This document shows, piece after piece, positions 17,871 through 26,393 of a stretch of DNA of 64,000 nt. A model generated the notes under the pieces. That model worked only from the letters and a program-made list of their open reading frames with translations, did not search any database and was not told where the DNA came from. Every line of letters begins with the position of its first letter. The stretch's first letter is position 1. This DNA comes from Vibrio bathopelagicus (lineage in GTDB: Bacteria > Pseudomonadota > Gammaproteobacteria > Enterobacterales > Vibrionaceae), in contig NZ_CP062500.1 in assembly GCF_014879975.1 (NCBI RefSeq), positions 434,001 through 498,000 of the forward strand, in the 5' to 3' direction. Position numbers and translations under genes: made by a program.

Positions 17871-18010
17871 TACAAACCTCATGTATATATTTGATTTCTA
17901 GTCTGCTAATCCGTCTCTTAGAAAGAGTCAATTGGAAGTTAACAGTACGTAGTTCTATTATGTCTTGATAATACAGCGTACTGAAAAGTTAGGCAAGATA
18001 TTGTTTCATA

Positions 18011-18036
18011 AAAAAAGAGGGCCGAAGCCCTCTTTT
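18011..18036 (-). terminator. pykF terminator
   Basis: On the minus strand, AAAAGAGGGC and GCCCTCTTTT close a TTCG tetraloop and are followed by a T run, 27 nt after the pykF stop. The C(UUCG)G loop is exceptionally stable. Confidence 0.9.
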
Positions 18037-18062
18037 ATATTTTATTGCGTTGCTGTTCTCGA

Positions 18063-19475
18063 TTATAGAACGTGAACAGACGCCGTGTTTGTAGTACCAG
18101 AAGCTACTAGAGCACCAGAAACCATAACTACGATGTCGCCTTTATTACCTAGACCAGATTGTAGAGCGATTTCTTTACCGTTGATGTAGAAAGCGTCTGT
18201 GTTCTCGATAGAGTCAACAAGAACTGGCTTAACACCTTTAGTAAGAACTAGCTGTGCAGCAGTCTTTTCGTTAGTTGTTAGAGCAAGGATGTTTGCTGTT
18301 GGGAAGTACTTACGTACTGAACGTGCAGACTTACCGCCTTCAGTTGCAACAACGATTAGAGGAGCAGCTAGCTTCTCTGCTGTGTCTACCGCGCCTTTAC
18401 ATACTGCTTCAGTGATACGTAGACGTGGGCTGTCTAGACGAGAACCTAGCTCAGCTTTAAGAGCTGAATCAGTGCGGTTCGCGATTTGAGCCATGATAGT
18501 AACCGCTTCAACTGGGTACTTACCTTTAGCAGTTTCACCAGAAAGCATTACTGCATCAGTACCATCCATGATTGCGTTCGCAACGTCACCCGCTTCTGCG
18601 CGAGTTGGACGTGGGTTGCTGATCATAGAGTCAAGCATTTGAGTTGCAGTGATAACCATCTTACGTGCACGGTTACATTTCTCGATCATCATTTTCTGAG
18701 CGAAGATTACTTCTTCAGCTGGGATTTCAACACCTAGGTCACCACGAGCAACCATGATGCCGTCAGAAGCTTCAAGGATTGAATCGAAGTTATCTACACC
18801 TTCTTGGTTTTCAATCTTAGAAATGATGTGGATGTTTTCGCCGCCGTTAGCGTTTAGAAGCTCACGGATTTCTTTAACATCGTCTTCTTTACGGATGAAA
18901 GAAGCAGCTACGAAATCTACACCTTGCTCACAACCAAACTTAAGGTCAGCTTTGTCTTTTTCAGAAAGAGCTGGAAGTTGAACAGAAACGCCAGGAAGGT
19001 TAACACCTTTGTTTTCGCCTAGAGCGCCGTTGTTAAGAACTTTACATTTAACTTCAGTTTCTGTTGTTGCGATAACTTCCATTTCGATTAGGCCGTCATC
19101 AACAAGGATAGTGTTACCAGCTGTTAGGTCTTTAGCGAAACCTAGGTAAGTTACTGCTACTACGTCTTTGTTACCAACAACTGTTGCGTCAGTTGTGAAA
19201 GTGAACTCTTGACCAGCTACTAGATCTACGTCGTTACCATCTTCAAGTTTGATAGTACGGATTTCAGGACCTTTAGTATCTAGAAGGATAGCAAGTTGCT
19301 CACCTTTGTTTTCCATTACTTTACGGAAGTTCGCGATACGAGTGCCGTGCTCTGCGAAATCACCGTGAGAGAAGTTAAGACGCATAACGTTCATGCCAGC
19401 ATCTACTAGTTCAGTTAGCTTCTCTACAGATTCAGTTTTAGGGCCAATCGTACATACGATTTTGGTCTTTTTCAT
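18063..19475 (-). CDS. pykF: Pyruvate kinase I
   Basis: A 470-residue glycolytic enzyme that converts phosphoenolpyruvate and ADP to pyruvate and ATP. It matches the PykF (fructose-1,6-bisphosphate-activated, type I) length and sequence: [14 protein letters not shown] at the start, [20 protein letters not shown], the active-site lysine in [10 protein letters not shown] (about residue 220), [12 protein letters not shown], and the effector-domain-adjacent [12 protein letters not shown]. The ATG is preceded on the minus strand by GGAGAG. Its upstream region of 429 nt is shared with the divergent DeoR-family gene. Orthologue placement next to the deoR-type gene and glmS is also known in other vibrios. 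Confidence 0.97.
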   Translation of the reverse strand: MKKTKIVCTIGPKTESVEKLTELVDAGMNVMRLNFSHGDFAEHGTRIANFRKVMENKGEQLAILLDTKGPEIRTIKLEDGNDVDLVAGQEFTFTTDATVVGNKDVVAVTYLGFAKDLTAGNTILVDDGLIEMEVIATTETEVKCKVLNNGALGENKGVNLPGVSVQLPALSEKDKADLKFGCEQGVDFVAASFIRKEDDVKEIRELLNANGGENIHIISKIENQEGVDNFDSILEASDGIMVARGDLGVEIPAEEVIFAQKMMIEKCNRARKMVITATQMLDSMISNPRPTRAEAGDVANAIMDGTDAVMLSGETAKGKYPVEAVTIMAQIANRTDSALKAELGSRLDSPRLRITEAVCKGAVDTAEKLAAPLIVVATEGGKSARSVRKYFPTANILALTTNEKTAAQLVLTKGVKPVLVDSIENTDAFYINGKEIALQSGLGNKGDIVVMVSGALVASGTTNTASVHVL

Positions 19476-19904
19476 GGAAGGTACTCTCCGGTAAGTATTG
19501 TTACAATTTGAAATTTATTTAAGTTCTGAAGATTGGTCCGCTACATCAACATTTTGTGCCTGTTGTGTAAAAACGCGGGACTTCCAATATGTCCTTCAGA
19601 GTTGTAAGTCTTTCATCAATTTTAGTCATTTTATGACCAAAAGATTTTGATTCAATATCGGTTTTATGTGACTTACCCCACTATATAGGCGGTAAGTTGC
19701 AAAAAAATAACAGTCAGTTTTGTAATTTTTTTTCTTTTCGGGTGCGGATTCTACCACCTAATGAGTTCAATATCACTGCTTAACAATTGTCTTAGGACAA
19801 GGTTTTATCGCTATTTATTAATTTTTTGGATCAAAATAAATGGACTAAATAGTTTCGTTGTAACTATAATATGTTTCATATCGAAACTTAATGGCCTTTT
19901 CTAA
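19476..19904. promoter_or_regulatory. Divergent control region between pykF and the deoR-type gene
   Basis: This is 429 nt with no gene. It contains ACTTACC (19671-19677) and GGTAAGT (19691-19697), a 7-bp inverted repeat with TATATA between the arms. On the plus side there is a TATAAT at 19865-19870, 35 nt before the regulator start. No confident pykF promoter was found. Confidence 0.45.
19851..19888. promoter_or_regulatory. Promoter and probable self-operator of the deoR-type gene
   Basis: TATAAT at 19865-19870 has TGGACT (19841-19846) 18 nt upstream. AGTTTCG (19851-19857) and CGAAACT (19882-19888) are inverted around the -10 box, and GTTTC/GAAAC arms also occur at 19873-19887. Repeated GAAAC-type half-sites are typical of DeoR-family operators, so negative self-regulation is likely. 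Confidence 0.55.
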
Positions 19905-20675
19905 ATGTCGAAACGAAACACTCAGCTCAGAAGACATGCAATTTCTAATCTAGTGAATGAAAAGGGGGAGGTTAGTGTTGATGAATTATCCGCTAAGTTC
20001 GAAACCTCAGAGGTCACGATTAGAAAGGACTTGGCGTCTTTAGAGAAAAACGGTCAGCTTTTACGCCGTTATGGTGGTGCGATTTCATTACCGAAAGAGG
20101 TTGTGAACGAAGAACTGGGTCAAAAAGTTTCGACTCGAAAGATTTCATTAGCAAAAGCCGCTGCAGATTTGATTCGCGACCATAATCGCATTGTCATCGA
20201 TAGTGGCAGCACTACTGGTGCCTTGATTCAGCAGCTTAATACTAAGCGTGGTTTGGTGGTTATGACCAACTCATTGCACGTAGCTAATGCGCTTAATGAG
20301 CTTGAAAGCGAACCAACGTTATTAATGACGGGGGGGACTTGGGATACCCATTCGGATTCTTTCCAAGGCAAAGTCGCGGAGTCAGTACTTCGGGCTTACG
20401 ATTTTGACCAATTATTCATTGGAGCTGATGGTATCGACCTTGATAGAGGAACGACCACGTTCAATGAATTGATTGGCCTGAGCAAAGTTATGGCTGAAGT
20501 GTCACGAGAAGTGATCGTGATGGTTGAGTCTGAAAAAGTGGGACGAAAGATCCCTAATCTGGAATTAGCGTGGGAACACATCGATATTTTGATTACCGAT
20601 ACAGACTTGGACAAAGAATTCCAAGCAAGTATTGAATCACATGACGTTCGAGTGATCCTAACTGATCCGACTTAA
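19905..20675 (+). CDS. DeoR-family regulator next to glmS (GlmR-like)
   Basis: A 256-residue regulator. Its N-terminus (residues 5-60) has the DeoR winged helix: RRHAISNLVNEKGEVSVDEL, FETSEVTIRKDLASLE, then the LLRRYGGAI ending. The C-terminal part is the sugar-phosphate sensor domain related to phosphosugar isomerases, with IDSGSTTG near residue 98 and FIGADGID near residue 165. It precedes glmS in the same direction, 107 nt apart. In Pseudomonas a DeoR-type protein called GlmR sits beside glmS and affects amino-sugar supply, so a similar role is plausible; this is inference. The ATG has no clear ribosome site upstream, which may mean low expression. Confidence 0.85.
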   Translation: MSKRNTQLRRHAISNLVNEKGEVSVDELSAKFETSEVTIRKDLASLEKNGQLLRRYGGAISLPKEVVNEELGQKVSTRKISLAKAAADLIRDHNRIVIDSGSTTGALIQQLNTKRGLVVMTNSLHVANALNELESEPTLLMTGGTWDTHSDSFQGKVAESVLRAYDFDQLFIGADGIDLDRGTTTFNELIGLSKVMAEVSREVIVMVESEKVGRKIPNLELAWEHIDILITDTDLDKEFQASIESHDVRVILTDPT

Positions 20676-20707
20676 ACCTAATTTAAACTATTGTGCATTT
20701 AATTTCC

Positions 20708-20713
20708 TATAAT
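20708..20713 (+). promoter_or_regulatory. Possible glmS -10 box
   Basis: A perfect TATAAT lies 70 nt before the glmS start, inside the 107-nt gap after the deoR-type gene. No convincing -35 element is seen. It suggests that glmS has its own promoter besides read-through. Confidence 0.4.
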
Positions 20714-20782
20714 TGATCTTAATGAAAGATATGGCCTTTGCTTGCTGCCAGTAGGAATAAACGAAATTGATGGAGTAAAACT

Positions 20783-22615
20783 ATGTGTGGAATTGTTGGT
20801 GCAGTAGCACAACGTGATGTAGCCGAAATCTTAGTAGAAGGTCTTCGCCGCTTAGAATACCGAGGCTACGATTCTGCGGGTGTCGCTGTAGTCGATACTG
20901 AATCTAACCTAACTCGTGTACGCCGCCTTGGTAAAGTACAAGAGCTAGCAGACGCTGTCGATCAGCAGCATGTAATTGGCGGTACTGGTATCGCTCATAC
21001 ACGTTGGGCAACGCACGGTGAGCCGTCTGAAGCGAATGCACACCCACATATGTCTGGTGATATTGCTGTTGTACACAATGGTATTATCGAAAACCACGAA
21101 GCACTGCGTGCTCTTCTTCAAGAGCGTGGTTACGTGTTTACTTCACAAACGGATACTGAAGTTATCGCTCACTTAGTGGAATGGGAACTTCGTACTTCTG
21201 ATTCATTGGTTGAAGCGCTTCAAAAGACAGCGAAACAATTAGACGGTGCATACGGCACGGTGGCAGTTGATCGTAAAGATCCTAGTCGTATTGTAGTCGC
21301 TCGTTCAGGTAGCCCGATCGTTATTGGTTTTGGTGTTGGTGAAAACTTCCTAGCATCTGACCAACTTGCACTATTAAGCGTAACTCGCCGCTTCATGTAC
21401 CTAGAAGAGGGTGATGTTGCTGAAGTTACTCGTCGTGATGTAACGGTATTTGATGTGGCGGGCGAGCGTGTTGAACGTGACATCGTTGAATCAAACGCAG
21501 AGCACGATGCAGGTGATAAAGGTCAATACCGTCATTTCATGCAAAAAGAGATCTTTGAGCAGCCAACAGCATTAATCAACACGATGGAAGGTCGTATCTC
21601 AGATACTTCTGTAATTACTAATGCAATCGGTGTTAAAGCTGAAGAGATCCTAAGCAAAGTAGAACACGTGCAGATCATCGCATGTGGTACGTCTTACAAC
21701 TCAGGCATGGCAGCTCGTTACTGGTTTGAGTCTCTAGCAGGCGTAAGCTGTGATGTAGAGATTGCTTCTGAATTCCGTTACCGTGATTTCGTTGTTCGCC
21801 CGAACAGCCTATTGGTGACTCTGTCTCAGTCTGGTGAAACGGCGGATACGCTTGCTGCACTTCGTCTTGCAAAAGAAAAGGGTTACATGTCAGCAATGAC
21901 TATCTGTAACGTTGCAGGCTCTTCGCTAGTTCGTGAATCTGATTTTGCCTTCATGACACGCGCAGGAACTGAAATCGGTGTTGCTTCAACTAAAGCCTTC
22001 ACAACACAGCTAGCGGCTATGCTGATGATGGTAACTTCAATTGGTCGTCTACAAGGTCGTATCAATGAAGAGAAAGAAGCTGAAATCGTTCAAGCACTAC
22101 ATCAACTGCCTTCTGATATTGAGAAAGCACTCGCATTTGATAAAGAGATTGAAGCGCTAGCACCTGATTTTGCAGATAAGCACCACACATTGTTCCTAGG
22201 TCGTGGTGAGTTCTATCCAATTGCAATGGAAGCGTCTCTGAAACTGAAAGAGATCTCTTACATTCACGCAGAAGCATACGCGGCTGGTGAGCTTAAGCAC
22301 GGTCCTTTGGCTCTTATCGATGCAGATATGCCTGTAGTTGTTATTGCACCAAGTAACGACTTGTTAGAGAAGCTGAAATCAAACGTTGAAGAAGTGCGTG
22401 CTCGTGGTGGTCTACTTTACGTATTCGCTGATGAAGATGCAGGCTTTGAAAGCGATGAGAACATGAAGATCATCAAGATGCCTCACGTAAGTGAAGTAAC
22501 AGCACCTATCTACTACACAGTACCGATGCAGCTGTTGTCTTACCACGTAGCGCTAATCAAAGGTACTGACGTTGACCAACCTCGTAACCTAGCGAAAGCG
22601 GTAACGGTTGAGTAA
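20783..22615 (+). CDS. glmS: Glutamine-fructose-6-phosphate aminotransferase
   Basis: A 610-residue enzyme that makes glucosamine-6-phosphate from fructose-6-phosphate and glutamine, the entry to peptidoglycan and LPS amino sugars. The mature N-terminus is MCGIVGAV, with Cys2 as the nucleophile of the glutaminase domain (residues 2-240). [17 protein letters not shown] and the [10 protein letters not shown] loop follow. Two SIS isomerase domains (about 285-420 and 460-590) bring [12 protein letters not shown] and [10 protein letters not shown], and the conserved C-terminal tail [13 protein letters not shown] shapes the active site. The ATG has the site GGAG 8 nt upstream. Its length equals that of the E. 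coli enzyme (609). No glmS ribozyme-like leader fits in the short gap, as expected for a Gram-negative. Confidence 0.98.
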   Translation: MCGIVGAVAQRDVAEILVEGLRRLEYRGYDSAGVAVVDTESNLTRVRRLGKVQELADAVDQQHVIGGTGIAHTRWATHGEPSEANAHPHMSGDIAVVHNGIIENHEALRALLQERGYVFTSQTDTEVIAHLVEWELRTSDSLVEALQKTAKQLDGAYGTVAVDRKDPSRIVVARSGSPIVIGFGVGENFLASDQLALLSVTRRFMYLEEGDVAEVTRRDVTVFDVAGERVERDIVESNAEHDAGDKGQYRHFMQKEIFEQPTALINTMEGRISDTSVITNAIGVKAEEILSKVEHVQIIACGTSYNSGMAARYWFESLAGVSCDVEIASEFRYRDFVVRPNSLLVTLSQSGETADTLAALRLAKEKGYMSAMTICNVAGSSLVRESDFAFMTRAGTEIGVASTKAFTTQLAAMLMMVTSIGRLQGRINEEKEAEIVQALHQLPSDIEKALAFDKEIEALAPDFADKHHTLFLGRGEFYPIAMEASLKLKEISYIHAEAYAAGELKHGPLALIDADMPVVVIAPSNDLLEKLKSNVEEVRARGGLLYVFADEDAGFESDENMKIIKMPHVSEVTAPIYYTVPMQLLSYHVALIKGTDVDQPRNLAKAVTVE

Positions 22616-22667
22616 TCGTTAGCTTGTCTAATAGAAATAGATAGTTATAGCAGAACATAGATAATAG

Positions 22668-22696
22668 AAAGCCCATCTAGAGATGGGCTTTTTTGT
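22668..22696. terminator. Terminator between glmS and metY
   Basis: The 11-bp stem AAAGCCCATCT with AGATGGGCTTT has a T run on the plus side for glmS and A residues on the other, and can also serve the convergent metY gene. Confidence 0.88.
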
Positions 22697-22739
22697 GTCT
22701 GTTAGTTAACGATCAGCACTAGATCTAGCTTTACTGTCA

Positions 22740-24008
22740 TTAAGTATTAAGAGCTTGTTCTAGGTCAGCAAAGATATCGTCAATGTGTTCAATACCTACC
22801 GAGAGGCGAATCATTCCTGGTGATACACCCGCTTGTTTTTGTTCCGCTTCGCTCAATTGGCGGTGTGTTGTCGAGGCTGGGTGACAAGCTAGAGACTTGG
22901 CATCGCCGATGTTCACCAAGCGCTTGAATATTTGTAGCGCATCATAGAAACGGATACCCGCTTCATAACCATCTTTCAAGCCAAAAGATAAAATGGCAGA
23001 CGGCTTACCTTGCATGTATTTCTCAGCCAGCGGATAGAACTCAGACGTTGGTAAACCAGCGTAGCTCACCCAACTCACTTTCTCATGTTGCTGAAGGTAC
23101 TCCGCTACTTTCAGTGCATTCTCTGTGTGTCGCTCCATGCGTAACGACAACGTCTCTAAGCCTTGCATTAGCATGAAAGCATTCATGGGTGATAGTGCTG
23201 CGCCTGTATTACGCAGTGGAACTGTTCGAGCGCGGCCAATAAACGCGGCTTCTCCGAAGGCTTCGGTATAAACCACACCGTGGTAAGAAGGCTCTGGCTG
23301 ATTAAATACTGGGAATCGATCTTTGTGCTCTGCCCATGGGAATTTGCCTGAATCGACAATCACGCCACCCAATGTTGTTCCGTGACCACCAACGTATTTT
23401 GTTAGCGAGTGCACCACAATATCGGCACCAAAATCGATAGGCTTACACAGTACTGGAGTCGCTACTGTGTTATCAACAATCACTGGCACACCCTGCGCGT
23501 GAGCAAGCGCTGCCACACGTTCTAAGTCGATGATATTACCTGCTGGGTTACCAATACTCTCACAGTAAACCGCTTTGGTTTTTTCATCGATTAACGCAGC
23601 TAAGCTTTCTGGTTTGTCGTCTTTGGCAAAGCGTACCTCTATGCCTTGGTTTGGCAGCATGTGAGCAAACAGCGTGTAAGTTCCACCGTAAAGCTGAGGT
23701 GTTGAAACGATGTTGTCACCGATCTGTGCCAACGTCTGAATAGCGTAGTTGATCGCCGCACTGCCCGCACTCACGACTAAGCCTGCAACCCCACCTTCTA
23801 GGGCTGCCATGCGTTTTTCCAACACATCGTTGGTTGGGTTCATTATGCGAGTGTAGATATTGCCCGGCACCGCAAGGTTAAACAGGTCGGCGCCGTGTTG
23901 TGCATCATCGAATTCATAAGCAACGGTTTGGTAGATAGGAGTCGCAACCGATTTGGTCGTTGGATCGGTTTCGTAGCCGAAGTGAATCGAGAGTGTTTCG
24001 TCTTTCAT
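22740..24008 (-). CDS. metY: O-acetylhomoserine aminocarboxypropyltransferase (sulfhydrylase)
   Basis: A 422-residue pyridoxal-phosphate enzyme of the Cys/Met metabolism family. It makes homocysteine (or methionine) directly from O-acetylhomoserine and sulfide or methanethiol. The motif HSLTKYVGGHG holds the PLP lysine near residue 204; YTRIMNPTNDVLEKRMAALEGG and the SAGSAAI phosphate-binding stretch come earlier, and MIRLSVGIEHIDD closes the fold. The length (about 420-430) and the PTKSVATPIYQTVAYEFDD opening fit MetY rather than the shorter MetB/MetC enzymes. It is transcribed alone, towards glmS. TGAACG and CGTTCA (24027-24047) flank 9 nt upstream, but I could not recognise a MetJ box. Confidence 0.94.
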   Translation of the reverse strand: MKDETLSIHFGYETDPTTKSVATPIYQTVAYEFDDAQHGADLFNLAVPGNIYTRIMNPTNDVLEKRMAALEGGVAGLVVSAGSAAINYAIQTLAQIGDNIVSTPQLYGGTYTLFAHMLPNQGIEVRFAKDDKPESLAALIDEKTKAVYCESIGNPAGNIIDLERVAALAHAQGVPVIVDNTVATPVLCKPIDFGADIVVHSLTKYVGGHGTTLGGVIVDSGKFPWAEHKDRFPVFNQPEPSYHGVVYTEAFGEAAFIGRARTVPLRNTGAALSPMNAFMLMQGLETLSLRMERHTENALKVAEYLQQHEKVSWVSYAGLPTSEFYPLAEKYMQGKPSAILSFGLKDGYEAGIRFYDALQIFKRLVNIGDAKSLACHPASTTHRQLSEAEQKQAGVSPGMIRLSVGIEHIDDIFADLEQALNT

Positions 24009-24210
24009 GTGTCTTCCCTGAACTATTGAACGATTTATGTACGTTCATATTGCCGTCTTTTTTATAAAAGAAAAGTAAGCTTAGTCACAGAGAGTCAATT
24101 GGAATTGTGTGCGGGACGATTCATTATTTGTAGGAGATATAGCAGCGAGTTGTACCGTTCTAGAAAAGCAAAAAGCCAGAGCAGCGTGAACTGTTCTGGC
24201 TTTTCTAATT

Positions 24211-24286
24211 TGGTGGCCCCTCCCAGATTTGAACTGGGGACCGAACGATTATGAGTCGTGCGCTCTAACCACTGAGCTAAGGGGCC
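24211..24286 (-). tRNA. ileX: tRNA-Ile2, anticodon CAU
   Basis: The minus strand folds as a 76-nt tRNA with encoded CCA: acceptor GGCCCCT/AGGGGCC, D arm GCTC/GAGC, anticodon loop CTCATAA, 5-nt variable loop and T arm CCCAG/CTGGG. The CAU anticodon could mean methionine, but body and acceptor match E. coli tRNA-Ile2, whose C34 is changed to lysidine by TilS to read AUA. A gene of this type also lies near rpoD in E. coli. The top pair of the anticodon stem (27-43) is a C-U mismatch. Confidence 0.93.
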
Positions 24287-24381
24287 GTAGGGCATAGATT
24301 ATAGGGGAACCATTCAGTGGTGTCTAGACACTATAAGGGGCAATTCCGCTTACATCTTAGCCACTTAAATCACGCAGGCAC

Positions 24382-24409
24382 AAAAAAGGTGAGCCAACGC
24401 TCACCTTTT
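24382..24409 (-). terminator. rpoD operon terminator
   Basis: On the minus strand GGTGAGC and GCTCACC, extended by A-T pairs, close a 4-nt loop and are followed by six T residues, 41 nt after the rpoD stop. Confidence 0.9.
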
Positions 24410-24449
24410 CTATTTTATGCTTAAAAGCTAACCACACTAAAGCGTGTAA

Positions 24450-26294
24450 TTACTCGTCTAGGAAGCTACGCAGAGTTTCTGAGCGGCTTGGGTGACGAAG
24501 TTTACGCAGTGCTTTCGCTTCGATCTGACGGATACGCTCACGAGTAACGTCGAACTGTTTACCCACTTCTTCAAGAGTGTGGTCAGTGTTCATGTCGATA
24601 CCGAAACGCATACGCAGTACTTTCGCTTCACGAGGAGTTAGACCTGCAAGAACGTCTTTAGTTGCACCGCGTAGGCTTGTCGCCGTTGCAGAGTCTAAAG
24701 GCAGCTCTAGAGTCGTATCCTCGATGAAATCACCTAGGTGCGAATCTTCGTCGTCACCGATTGGTGTCTCCATTGAGATTGGCTCTTTAGCGATTTTCAG
24801 TACTTTACGGATCTTGTCTTCAGGCATTTGCATGCGCTCAGCCAGTTCTTCCGGAAGTGGTTCACGACCCATCTCTTGTAGCATTTGACGAGAGATACGG
24901 TTTAGTTTGTTGATCGTTTCGATCATGTGAACCGGAATACGGATAGTACGAGCTTGGTCGGCAATCGAACGAGTGATTGCTTGACGGATCCACCAAGTAG
25001 CGTAAGTAGAGAATTTGTAACCACGACGGTATTCAAACTTATCTACCGCTTTCATCAGACCGATGTTACCTTCTTGGATTAGATCCAGGAATTGTAGACC
25101 ACGGTTTGTGTACTTCTTAGCAATCGAGATTACTAGACGTAAGTTCGCTTCAACCATCTCTTTCTTCGCACGACGAGCTTTCGCTTCACCGATAGACATA
25201 CGACGGCTGATATCTTTAATGCTTTGAACAGTAAGAGACGTCTCTTTCTCGATCATATCCAGTTTCTGGATTGAGCGACGGATGTCGTGCTCGTTACGTT
25301 TGATCTTTTCTGCGTATGGCTTGTCTGAAGCTAATACTTCGTCCAACCATGCTTCGCTAGATTCATTACCCGTAAATAGAGCAATGAAAGATTTCTTCGG
25401 CATTTTGCCGTACTCAACCGTTTGACGCATGATTAGGCGTTCTTGAGTACGTACTCGATCCATCGAAGTGCGCAGTTCGTTTACCAGGTAATCAAACTGT
25501 TTTGGCGTTAGACGGAACTCTTTGAATACGTCTTGCATCATTGTCGTTGCAAGTGTTGCTTTCGGGCTTTCGTGGCCGTATTCATTGATTGCTAGTTGAC
25601 GGTTTTGGTAGCTAGTGCGAAGTGCTGTGAACTTCTCAAGAGCAAGCTCAGGATCAATACCTGTATCTTCCTCTTCTTCTTCCTCGTCGTCTTCTGCTTC
25701 TTCTTTGTCTTCGTCTTCTAGATCAGTTTTAGCGAGTTCTGAACCGATGTGAGTCGCCGTTGGCGCAGCTGTGCCATCGTCGTCTGGGTCAACAAAGCCA
25801 TTGATTAGGTCTGTTAAGCGAATTTCTTCAGCTAGTACGCGGTCAAACTGTTCCAAGATGTATGGAATGGTACCAGGGTATTCAGCAACAGATAGTTGAA
25901 CGGTATTGATACCATCTTCAATGCGCTTCGCAATGTCGATCTCGCCTTCACGAGTCAGTAGCTCAACCGTACCCATTTCACGCATGTACATGCGAACTGG
26001 GTCAGTAGTACGGCCAATCTCGCTTTCTACGCTTGAAAGCGCAGCAGCAGCAGCTTCAGCTGCATCTTCATCTATATTAGCATCGTCATCATTAAGAGCT
26101 AGATCATCAGCGTCAGGTGCAGTTTCTACTACCTTGATACCCATGTCGTTGATCATTTGAATGATGTCTTCTACCTGTTCAGAATCCACGATTTCTGCAG
26201 GTAGGTGGTCGTTTACTTCGGCGTAGGTCAGATAGCCTTGTTCCTTGCCTTTAATAACAAGTAATTTAAGCTGTGACTGCGGATTTTGATCCAT
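24450..26294 (-). CDS. rpoD: RNA polymerase primary sigma factor, sigma70
   Basis: A 614-residue housekeeping sigma factor, close to E. coli RpoD (613). Region 1.1 lies at the N-terminus. A very acidic stretch at residues about 190-215 belongs to the non-conserved region. Region 2 contains [20 protein letters not shown] and [20 protein letters not shown], which bind the -10 element; region 4 contains [20 protein letters not shown], which reads the -35 element. It is the last gene of the rpsU-yqeY-dnaG-rpoD operon. The 99-nt gap before it holds a 7-bp hairpin. Confidence 0.99.
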   Translation of the reverse strand: MDQNPQSQLKLLVIKGKEQGYLTYAEVNDHLPAEIVDSEQVEDIIQMINDMGIKVVETAPDADDLALNDDDANIDEDAAEAAAAALSSVESEIGRTTDPVRMYMREMGTVELLTREGEIDIAKRIEDGINTVQLSVAEYPGTIPYILEQFDRVLAEEIRLTDLINGFVDPDDDGTAAPTATHIGSELAKTDLEDEDKEEAEDDEEEEEEDTGIDPELALEKFTALRTSYQNRQLAINEYGHESPKATLATTMMQDVFKEFRLTPKQFDYLVNELRTSMDRVRTQERLIMRQTVEYGKMPKKSFIALFTGNESSEAWLDEVLASDKPYAEKIKRNEHDIRRSIQKLDMIEKETSLTVQSIKDISRRMSIGEAKARRAKKEMVEANLRLVISIAKKYTNRGLQFLDLIQEGNIGLMKAVDKFEYRRGYKFSTYATWWIRQAITRSIADQARTIRIPVHMIETINKLNRISRQMLQEMGREPLPEELAERMQMPEDKIRKVLKIAKEPISMETPIGDDEDSHLGDFIEDTTLELPLDSATATSLRGATKDVLAGLTPREAKVLRMRFGIDMNTDHTLEEVGKQFDVTRERIRQIEAKALRKLRHPSRSETLRSFLDE

Positions 26295-26328
26295 AGATGA
26301 TATCCAACTTCAGGTCTGGTGAAGGACG

Positions 26329-26346
26329 TTGCATTCTCAAATGCAA
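26329..26346 (-). promoter_or_regulatory. Hairpin in the dnaG-rpoD junction
   Basis: TTGCATT and AATGCAA form a perfect 7-bp stem with a TGAG loop on the transcript. It has no following T run, so it is not a terminator. In E. coli the dnaG-rpoD junction is an mRNA processing site, and this hairpin may protect the rpoD 5' end. Confidence 0.5.
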
Positions 26347-26393
26347 ACCAATTATGTTAACAAATTTATTAAATGCTGACTAATCAAACAGGG

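Noticed and set aside
20676..20782. glmS ribozyme or GlmZ-type leader
   Set aside because: The gap is too short for the ribozyme, and that class is known from Gram-positive bacteria. I could not see a clear GlmZ pairing site.
24009..24094. MetJ box before metY
   Set aside because: I looked for repeated AGACGTCT-like units and found only a TGAACG/CGTTCA pair, which does not match.
24095..24295. 66-codon frame containing PLAQWLERTTHNRSVPSSNL
   Set aside because: It is the translation of the tRNA-Ile2 gene and its flanks, a common false gene in bacterial annotation.
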